From NCBI GenBank assembly GCA_964594175.1, contig CAZQLM010000037.1, positions 1-8,297 on the forward strand: DNA of 8,297 nt, in the 5' to 3' direction. The notes under the pieces are model-generated. The model saw nothing but the letters and a program-made list of their open reading frames with translations, was not told the DNA's origin and searched no databases. Below, one piece after another: positions 1 through 4,323 of the stretch. Made by a program: the position numbers and the translations under genes. Origin of the DNA: SZUA-1535 sp964594175. GTDB taxonomy: Archaea; Aenigmatarchaeota; Aenigmatarchaeia; Aenigmatarchaeales; SZUA-1535. Within the stretch, counting starts at the first letter, position 1. Every line of letters begins with the position of its first letter.

Positions 1-23
1 ATGTATTAATAAATCATCTTTAT

Positions 24-138
24 GGGCCCGTGGTGTAGCGGAAGCACGCCGCCCTTGCAATAAGAGCGCAGCCAGCCATTATTAACAATTTCACAAGAAA
101 GGCGGAGGTCGAGGGTTCGAATCCCTCCGGGTCCACCA
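24..138 (+). tRNA. tRNA-Ala (anticodon UGC), intron-containing, CCA encoded
   Basis: A full cloverleaf can be drawn. The acceptor stem pairs 24-30 with 128-134, the D stem pairs 33-36 with 44-47, the anticodon stem pairs 49-53 (CCGCC) with 101-105 (GGCGG), and the T stem pairs 111-115 with 123-127 around loop TTCGAAT. The discriminator is A135 and CCA is encoded at 136-138. The anticodon is TGC at 56-58. Identity is confirmed by the G26-T132 wobble, the G3:U70 pair that marks alanine tRNAs. A 40-base intron interrupts the anticodon loop between tRNA positions 37 and 38. The tRNA converges on topA with 8 bases between. A TATA box at the usual distance would lie left of base 1, so no promoter can be judged here. 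Confidence 0.97.
60..99 (+). other. archaeal tRNA intron with bulge-helix-bulge splice sites
   Basis: The intron sits at the canonical 37/38 position. A four-base-pair central helix forms between 54-57 (CTTG) and 94-97 (CAAG). It is flanked by two three-base bulges, 58-60 and 98-100. Cleavage after the second base of each bulge gives the 59/60 and 99/100 junctions and joins a normal seven-base anticodon loop. The helix on the intron side is weak (61 with 93, then mismatches and wobbles), so this looks like a slightly relaxed bulge-helix-bulge. The splicing endonuclease and ligase needed are not in the window. Confidence 0.9.
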
Positions 139-146
139 GTTTCAAA

Positions 147-2228
147 TTAACTATGCGCATTTTCTCTTTTCCAATCTTTTTTGCTTTCGCAATTCGGGTC
201 TAGACACATTCTGAAAGGTCTTTTTCCCTTTCTTCTTATCTCTACTATGCTCGTTCCGCATTTTTCACAAATTTTTTCCGTTTTCTCAACAATTGCGTTT
301 GCCGGCAAAGGAAAAGATGTTCTGCATTTCGGGTAATTTGAACAGCCCACAAACTGTTTTTTGGTTTTTGGTGAATAAAGCCTCCTGAGTTCTCCGCCAC
401 AACTAGGACATTTACCGAGATTTCTAGAATCTTCGCGCAGCTGGATTATGGCTTTTTCTAAAGTCTCTCCGACTTCCTTTTCTTTTTTCTTGAACTCTGC
501 AAAAATCTTTTCCAACTCCTTTCTGGCGTGCTCTATCACTTTTTCCTTTTCTATTTTTCTTTCGAATATCATTTCCAACTTCTTTTCGAATTTTCTGGTT
601 AGCTTTTCGTCAACAAGCTCAGGAACATGTTTTTCCAAAGTTTCCGCGATTTTCATTCCAAGTTTTGTAACTTTGATACTTTTTCCGGTAATATATCCGC
701 GGTCGTAAAGCGTTTGCAATATCGCTGACCGCGTAGCTCTCGTTCCGAGTCCGCGCTTCTCCATCTCCTTTATTATTGAGGCTTGCGAATAACGCTGCGG
801 TGGCTGGGTTTGCTTTTCCAAAAGCACAACTTTTTTTATCTTGATCTTTTCACCTTCTTTCAGCTCTGGAAGTAGAACTTCTTCAAAGGTTGCATACTTT
901 CCGTAGAATTTCATCCACCCGTCTTCTATCGTTCTCTTTCCGCACGTCAAGAATTTGTTTCCGCCTATGCTTATCACAAGCTTTACACTCTCTCTTTTTG
1001 CAGGCTGCGCAAAGCAGGCAAGAAATCTTCTGCATACAAGATCGTAAATCTTTCTCTGCTGTGGTGTTAGTTTTTTTAAATCAGGAATCTCTACTGTCGG
1101 GTGAATCGCCTCGTGAGCTGGATCTGTTTTCTTTCCTTCTGCAGGTTTCAGCACTTCGTTTTTTAGCAATTCTCTGCATAGTGGTGAGTATTCTTTTATT
1201 TCTGACATTGCCTTGAGAATTTCTTTATAACCTATTTGCTCAGGCAGTTTTTCGCTGCCTGTTCTTGGGTATGAAATAAAAGCGTTTTCGTAAAGGCTTT
1301 GAGCTATGTTTAGTGTTTGCTGAGGAGAAAAACCGAAAAGTCTATACCCCTCTGTCTGAAGAGAGGTAATATTGAAAGGTGCTGGCGGTTTTTGAAGATA
1401 TACTCTTTTTTCTATTTTGATAACTACACCTTCCTTCACGCGAGATGTTTTCAGCACTTTTTCAGCTTTTGTTTTTTCCCAAATCTTTTCCTTTTCATAA
1501 GCTAACGTTAGCTCGCATCCTTTCACAACAGCTTTTGCTTCTACCTGCCAGAACGGTTTTGGTTTAAAGCTTGCTATTTCCCTTTCTTTTTTTGCGAGCA
1601 AGCATAGCGTTGGGCCCTGAACACGGCCGGCAGAAAGAATAGCAAACCGGGAGGAAAACCTCTTCAAAGCTCTCATAAGAGCGCGGGAAGTATTAATTCC
1701 CCAGTAAAAATCAAGAATATGCCTTGCCTCTCCGCATTCTATGTTTTCCCAATCTAAATGAGGAAGCATGTTTTCATAGGCTTTGATTATATCGGGTTTC
1801 GCAAGGGTCGAGAACTTCATTCTTTTTGCTTTTTCCGTTCTAAAAATGAAACGCAGGATGTTTGCTGCTATCAAAGAACCTTCATTATCAAAATCGCATG
1901 CCGAAATAAAGCTGGCTTTTCCATTGTATTCCTTTGCAATCTCTTCCAAAGTCCTGAAATACTTCTCGCTGAATCTTGCTTTTTTGTTTACTTCGAAGCT
2001 TGGCTTCCAATCGACATTGAAAACAGGATAACCTGAACCCCTTTCGATTTGTTTTAAATTGAACAAATGCCCAACAGCCGGGATAACGATATGCTTTTCC
2101 TTTTTTCTTTCGAGCTCGTAGTATTCAACACCGTAAGAGCTTTTCCTTTTCTTTACCCTGTTTTCTGCAAGAGCTTTCGCTATGTGCTTTGCAGCATCAG
2201 GTTTCTCTGCTATAATTACCACTACCAC
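147..2228 (-). CDS. topA: DNA topoisomerase I, archaeal type IA
   Basis: A 693-residue type IA topoisomerase, which relaxes negative supercoils by cutting and passing one strand. The N-terminal TOPRIM domain has the metal-binding acidic residues: Glu8 in AEKP, and D112, D114 and E116 in CDFDNEG. The strand-cutting tyrosine is Tyr320 in ISYPRTGSEKLP, followed by Arg322; HEAIHPT (372-378) is another family motif. Two C-terminal zinc ribbons follow, C607/C610/C629/C635 and C654/C657/C675/C680. Length and the ISYPRT-x-S-x-KLP context fit archaeal topoisomerase I rather than reverse gyrase, since no helicase domain is present. The start is GTG at 2228, with AGGA about 8 bases upstream. A second GTG at 2222 gives a protein two residues shorter, but AGGTGG would then be too close. 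It overlaps the upstream 76-codon gene by 32 bases, which suggests coupled translation. Confidence 0.97.
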   Translation of the reverse strand: MVVVIIAEKPDAAKHIAKALAENRVKKRKSSYGVEYYELERKKEKHIVIPAVGHLFNLKQIERGSGYPVFNVDWKPSFEVNKKARFSEKYFRTLEEIAKEYNGKASFISACDFDNEGSLIAANILRFIFRTEKAKRMKFSTLAKPDIIKAYENMLPHLDWENIECGEARHILDFYWGINTSRALMRALKRFSSRFAILSAGRVQGPTLCLLAKKEREIASFKPKPFWQVEAKAVVKGCELTLAYEKEKIWEKTKAEKVLKTSRVKEGVVIKIEKRVYLQKPPAPFNITSLQTEGYRLFGFSPQQTLNIAQSLYENAFISYPRTGSEKLPEQIGYKEILKAMSEIKEYSPLCRELLKNEVLKPAEGKKTDPAHEAIHPTVEIPDLKKLTPQQRKIYDLVCRRFLACFAQPAKRESVKLVISIGGNKFLTCGKRTIEDGWMKFYGKYATFEEVLLPELKEGEKIKIKKVVLLEKQTQPPQRYSQASIIKEMEKRGLGTRATRSAILQTLYDRGYITGKSIKVTKLGMKIAETLEKHVPELVDEKLTRKFEKKLEMIFERKIEKEKVIEHARKELEKIFAEFKKKEKEVGETLEKAIIQLREDSRNLGKCPSCGGELRRLYSPKTKKQFVGCSNYPKCRTSFPLPANAIVEKTEKICEKCGTSIVEIRRKGKRPFRMCLDPNCESKKDWKRENAHS
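160..182 (+). terminator. T-rich tract, likely terminator of the tRNA transcript
   Basis: Three thymine runs (160-163, 167-170 and 177-182, the last six bases long) begin about 20 bases after the tRNA 3' end. Archaeal RNA polymerase terminates at such T-runs without needing a hairpin. The tract lies inside the opposite-strand 3' end of topA, so its composition could also simply reflect Lys- and Arg-rich codons there. Confidence 0.35.
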
Positions 2229-2427
2229 CTTTCTCTTCCTCCAAAATGCTTGTGAGCTTGACGAGCTTCAGAAGAAGCTCGCCCACTGTTTTTATAAAAT
2301 TTACGAGCTTTTCGATAAGCTCGGCAAGCTTGTTCATAAGCTCTTCCAGCCAATTTGGCAACGTGAGTGTTATGAGCAAAAACACAATAACGAAAGGTAT
2401 TACGCACAAGCGCAAAAGGCTCACCAT
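2197..2427 (-). CDS. small single-pass membrane protein with amphipathic helix
   Basis: Not a family I recognise. The 76 residues begin with a hydrophobic stretch (about 4-23, rich in V, I, L and F). A long amphipathic helix follows (about 25-62) in which leucines and isoleucines recur every three to four residues with lysine and glutamate between them, ending in a short acidic and glycine-rich tail. This suggests a membrane-anchored protein that self-associates or lies along the membrane. Three things support it as a real gene: the ATG sits 20 bases after a TATA box, no alternative promoter is obvious nearer topA, and its end overlaps the topA start by 32 bases in a different frame. Repeated AAGCTC/GAGCTT words inside it come from the repeated Lys-Leu and Glu-Leu codons. 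A link to topoisomerase function would be inference from position only. Confidence 0.65.
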   Translation of the reverse strand: MVSLLRLCVIPFVIVFLLITLTLPNWLEELMNKLAELIEKLVNFIKTVGELLLKLVKLTSILEEEKGGSGNYSRET

Positions 2428-2447
2428 CTAACTATTAAACAAAAACC

Positions 2448-2455
2448 TATTTAAA
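2448..2455 (-). promoter_or_regulatory. TATA box for the 76-codon gene and topA
   Basis: The minus strand reads TTTAAATA, preceded by a purine-rich GAAAT that could serve as the BRE. The box is centred about 25 bases before the ATG at 2427, so transcription should start at or next to the start codon and the first cistron would be leaderless. topA has no obvious promoter of its own and is probably read from here. Confidence 0.65.
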
Positions 2456-2509
2456 ATTTCTACTACCATTTGCCCATATTAATAAGTACGCACTCGCAAG
2501 TTGGAAAAA

Positions 2510-2517
2510 TTTATTCT
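2510..2517 (+). promoter_or_regulatory. TATA box ahead of the degenerate ORF
   Basis: TTTATTCT, preceded by purine-rich GGAAAAA (BRE-like), is centred 26.5 bases before the ATG at 2540. That is the same spacing seen for glmS and the rhomboid gene. A correct promoter in front of a reading frame that stops after 13 codons suggests that the gene was once intact, or that the short transcript itself matters. Confidence 0.5.
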
Positions 2518-2553
2518 TTAACACTCTTCTCCATAGCAAATGTTAGTTTTTAT

Positions 2554-2567
2554 TAAAGAAGGTGAAG
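2554..2567 (+). repeat. 14-base direct repeat, copy 1 (TAAAGAAGGTGAAG)
   Basis: An identical copy begins 51 bases later at 2605. The offset is a multiple of three, and both copies read Lys-Glu-Gly-Glu in the same frame. The core AGGTGA also resembles a ribosome binding site, but no start codon follows at a suitable distance. Confidence 0.55.
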
Positions 2568-2604
2568 TTACTGTCAAATAATTAGCTATTGTGTTGTTGA
2601 CTTC

Positions 2605-2618
2605 TAAAGAAGGTGAAG
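2605..2618 (+). repeat. 14-base direct repeat, copy 2 (TAAAGAAGGTGAAG)
   Basis: This matches 2554-2567 over all 14 bases, in the same reading frame and 17 codons downstream. It could be a remnant of an internal duplication in the decayed ORF or a short protein repeat. Confidence 0.55.
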
Positions 2619-2711
2619 ATAGAGAGTATATAAAGCTTTTGATAGTAAAGATGTTGTCAATTTTTCTTTTTCTATCGAAAATCTTAAAAATTAAAATCTG
2701 GCTAGAGAAAC

Positions 2712-2719
2712 TTTATATA
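2712..2719 (+). promoter_or_regulatory. TATA box for the 37-codon ORF (and possibly serS)
   Basis: TTTATATA, preceded by AGAAAC (BRE-like), is centred about 27 bases before the ATG at 2743. This predicts a leaderless transcript. The 8-codon ORF and serS downstream both have ribosome binding sites, as expected of internal cistrons, so this promoter may also drive serS. Confidence 0.6.
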
Positions 2720-2742
2720 TATTTTGCCTCTTATAAACATTT

Positions 2743-2856
2743 ATGCGATTACCAAAAAGCTTAAATGAAATTTTTAAAAAGTCTCAAGAAAAGCTCCATA
2801 CTCCAAGAGTATACACTCGAGGAATTCTTGAAATGAATACTCTTTTAAATAAATAA
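2743..2856 (+). CDS. hypothetical 37-residue basic peptide
   Basis: An uninterrupted 37-codon ORF starts at an ATG at the exact leaderless distance from a strong TATA box. The predicted peptide is basic, with a lysine-rich amphipathic N-terminal half (LNEIFKKSQEKL) and then HTPRVYTRGILEMNTLLNK. There is no signal sequence, membrane segment or cysteine. I do not recognise it. After its TAA, the same frame meets TGA at 2860 and then stays open into serS, so it could be a gene truncated by nonsense codons rather than a natural small protein. It lies directly before a Shine-Dalgarno motif and an 8-codon ORF. Confidence 0.4.
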   Translation: MRLPKSLNEIFKKSQEKLHTPRVYTRGILEMNTLLNK

Positions 2857-2865
2857 AGGTGAGGT
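2857..2865 (+). promoter_or_regulatory. strong ribosome binding site before an 8-codon ORF
   Basis: AGGTGAGGT contains AGGTGA, a good complement to the archaeal 16S rRNA 3' end, four bases before the ATG at 2867. Most first genes in this window are leaderless, so such a site suggests an internal cistron of a transcript begun near 2742. Confidence 0.5.
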
Positions 2866-2866
2866 T

Positions 2867-2893
2867 ATGCTATACCAATCCGCTTCGATTTGA
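2867..2893 (+). CDS. 8-codon leader ORF with two serine codons (tentative)
   Basis: ATG with a strong upstream AGGTGA opens the short peptide MLYQSASI and stops at TGA. Two of its eight codons are serine (TCC and TCG), and the next gene is seryl-tRNA synthetase 64 bases on. It could be a leader peptide that senses serine charging, but no attenuator hairpin is evident and such control is not well established in archaea. It may equally be the first codons of a decayed gene. Confidence 0.25.
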   Translation: MLYQSASI

Positions 2894-2913
2894 ATTTCAG
2901 AACAATCTTAGTT

Positions 2914-2921
2914 AAACTTAT
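2914..2921 (+). promoter_or_regulatory. possible TATA box for serS
   Basis: AAACTTAT, within the AT-rich run TTAAACTTATTT, would place the transcription start near 2943. That gives a leader of about 14 bases containing the serS ribosome binding site. It is a weaker match than the box at 2712-2719, and serS could instead be read from that upstream promoter. Confidence 0.3.
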
Positions 2922-2946
2922 TTCTGAAAAGTTTCAAAAAATAAAC

Positions 2947-2951
2947 AGGTG
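2947..2951 (+). promoter_or_regulatory. serS ribosome binding site, decides the ATG start
   Basis: AGGTG lies six bases before the ATG at 2958. The in-frame GTG at 2949-2951 is part of this site, so it is unlikely to be the start codon. The protein then begins MWSILRALRENP, as seryl-tRNA synthetases usually begin. Confidence 0.65.
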
Positions 2952-2957
2952 TCTTCC

Positions 2958-4319
2958 ATGTGGTCAATTTTACGAGCCTTAAGAGAAAATCCTGCTCTGC
3001 TTGTAGATTCGCAAAAGAAGCGTGGCGAAAGCATTGAGCTTGTTGAAGAAGCGATAGAGCTAGATAAGCGATGGAGAGGAATGAAAAAACTTTTGGATAG
3101 CAAGAGGGCTGAGCGCAATAAGCTAAGCGAGCAAATAGCGAAAGCTGACAAAGAGCAAAAGCAAAAGCTTGTTGAACAAGCTAAAAAACTTGCTGAAGAG
3201 GTGAAAAGGCTTGAGCAGGAAATGGAATACTTGGAAAAAAAGCTCAATGATATTTTGCTCAGCATTCCGAATATAGTTCACGAAAGCGTGCCTGTTGGAA
3301 GGGATGAAAGCGAAAACGTACCTTTGCGATATTGGGGAAAGGCGAGAGTTTACAAAGAAGATTTGAAAGCTTTTCTTGAGCAAAGCAAAGGAAAAGCTGA
3401 ATACGAGATAATAAATTTCAAACCTCTTCACCATGCAGACGAAGTTCTGCACATTGGTGGAGCAGAGCTTGAAAGAGCAGCAAAAGTAAGCGGAGCGAGA
3501 TTTTACTACCTGCTCAACGATTTAGTTTGGTTGGATTATGCGCTAACACTTTACGCTTTGGACTTTCTCAAAAAACAAGGATTTACAATAGTAGACCCTC
3601 CTTACATGATAAGAAGAAAAGCTTACGAAGGGGTAACAGCAATAAGCGATTTTGAAGATGTTATCTACAAAATCGAAAATGAAGACCTTTATCTAATAGC
3701 AACCTCAGAACATGCGATTGCCGCGATGCACATGAACGAAGTGCTGGAAGAAAAAGAATTACCTTTGCTTTACGCAGGAACAAGTCCTTGCTTTAGAAAG
3801 GAAGCAGGAGCACATGGTAAAGATACAAAAGGTATTTTCCGCGTTCACCAGTTTCATAAAGTCGAGCAGTTTGTTTTTTGCCTTCCTGAGCAAAGCTGGG
3901 AATGGCAAGAAAAGCTTATAGAAAACGCGGAAAAGCTCTGGCAGGGGCTTAGAATTCCTTATCGCATTGTAAATATTTGCACAGGCGATTTAGGAGTTGT
4001 TGCTGCTAAGAAGTATGACCTCGAAGCATGGATGCCTGCCCAGGCAAAATATAGAGAAATGGTCTCATGCTCAAACTGCACAGACTGGCAAAGTTATCGC
4101 TTGAATATACGCTATGCTGAAGAACGCGGTAAACCGAGCAAAGGCTATGTGCACACTTTGAATTCAACAGCAATAGCAACTACGCGAGCCATTACAGCTA
4201 TAATAGAAAACTTTCAGGAAGAAGACGGGAGCGTTATAATTCCAAAAGTTTTAAGAAAATATTTGGAGCCAATAGAGACAGCGCCAAAAGATGTTATAAA
4301 GCCCGTAAAAAAAGGATAA
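2958..4319 (+). CDS. serS: seryl-tRNA synthetase
   Basis: A class II synthetase that joins serine to tRNA-Ser, and also to tRNA-Sec where present. The 453-residue protein starts MWSILRALRENP. It has the long helical arm of alternating Lys and Glu (about residues 22-100) that grips the long variable arm of tRNA-Ser. The catalytic domain has the serine-binding ATSEHAIAAMH loop, a motif 2 stretch with GTSPCFRKEAGAHGKDTKG and FRVHQFHKVEQF, then SCSNCTDWQSYRLNIRY and motif 3 around LNSTAIATTRAITAIIENF with its ATP-binding Arg. This is the common form, not the rare methanogen form, which has a different N-terminal domain and an active-site zinc. Length is normal. The ATG is chosen over the in-frame GTG at 2949 because of the ribosome binding site. 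It converges with glmS, with a 4-base gap. Confidence 0.97.
   Translation: MWSILRALRENPALLVDSQKKRGESIELVEEAIELDKRWRGMKKLLDSKRAERNKLSEQIAKADKEQKQKLVEQAKKLAEEVKRLEQEMEYLEKKLNDILLSIPNIVHESVPVGRDESENVPLRYWGKARVYKEDLKAFLEQSKGKAEYEIINFKPLHHADEVLHIGGAELERAAKVSGARFYYLLNDLVWLDYALTLYALDFLKKQGFTIVDPPYMIRRKAYEGVTAISDFEDVIYKIENEDLYLIATSEHAIAAMHMNEVLEEKELPLLYAGTSPCFRKEAGAHGKDTKGIFRVHQFHKVEQFVFCLPEQSWEWQEKLIENAEKLWQGLRIPYRIVNICTGDLGVVAAKKYDLEAWMPAQAKYREMVSCSNCTDWQSYRLNIRYAEERGKPSKGYVHTLNSTAIATTRAITAIIENFQEEDGSVIIPKVLRKYLEPIETAPKDVIKPVKKG
4307..4313 (-). terminator. T7 run downstream of glmS
   Basis: The minus strand carries seven thymines starting 11 bases after the glmS stop, within the last codons of serS. 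This is a plausible archaeal T-run terminator. On the plus strand the same bases encode lysines at the end of SerRS, which is another explanation. Confidence 0.35.
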
Positions 4320-4323
4320 ACAT

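Larger units (their letters stand above)
2540..2694 (+). pseudogene. degenerate small ORF (possible pseudogene)
   Basis: The ATG at 2540 opens MLVFIKEGEVTVK and then hits TAA (2579-2581). The same frame continues after the stop with protein-like sequence including LTSKEGEDREYIKLL. Shifting frame near 2630 gives AFDSKDVVNFSFSIENLKN, which ends at TAA 2692-2694. Together these look like a protein of roughly 50 residues broken by one nonsense codon and at least one frameshift. I cannot name a family. The alternative is that only a 13-residue peptide is made, or that the region is non-coding and the resemblance is chance. Confidence 0.3.
2456..2957. other. 500-base stretch without a long gene; small ORFs and promoters
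   Basis: Every other gene junction in the window is 170 bases or shorter, or an overlap, so this gap stands out. It holds two plus-strand TATA boxes placed correctly for leaderless start codons at 2540 and 2743. It also holds a degenerate reading frame (2540-2694), a 37-codon ORF (2743-2856), an 8-codon ORF with a strong ribosome binding site (2867-2893), and the serS translation signals. The minus strand shows no ORF of note. I see no rRNA, tRNA, CRISPR repeats or transposon ends. It reads like one or two small genes that have decayed or that encode very short peptides. Confidence 0.7.

Noticed and set aside
1..23. TATA-like TTAATAAAT as tRNA promoter
   Set aside because: It is too close to the tRNA start at 24; a working box would be centred left of base 1.
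448..708. Plus-strand open frame of 86 codons inside topA
   Set aside because: It is the complement of a Lys/Glu-rich part of topA, with Phe/Ser-rich low-complexity sequence and no promoter or ribosome site. The same applies to other plus-strand frames at 890-1216, 1317-1505, 1758-2036 and 2067-2255.
2246..2431. Repeated AAGCTC/GAGCTT words suggestive of a repeat array
   Set aside because: Spacing is irregular, and the words are explained by recurring Lys-Leu and Glu-Leu codons in the amphipathic helix. There is no CRISPR-like regular repeat and spacer pattern.
2182..2454. 90-codon plus-strand frame opposite the small membrane protein gene
   Set aside because: It has no TATA box at the right distance. 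The minus-strand frame has a promoter and a sensible hydrophobic-plus-amphipathic layout, so only that one was kept.
2540..2694. Possible remnant of a PTS IIA-like or transporter regulatory domain
   Set aside because: The resemblance of LAIVLLTSKEGEDREYIKLL to such domains is too short and vague to support a name.
2949..2951. GTG as serS start codon
   Set aside because: It lies inside the AGGTG ribosome binding site for the ATG at 2958, and SerRS proteins typically begin near MWSILR.
2863..2982. Open frame with CLPCGQFYEP running into serS
   Set aside because: It has no good start codon, and its cysteine-containing end overlaps the certain serS coding sequence in another frame, so it is probably chance.
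2918..3265. Minus-strand open frame opposite the start of serS
   Set aside because: Its Ser/Phe/Leu-rich composition is the mirror image of the SerRS coiled-coil codons, and serS is certain.
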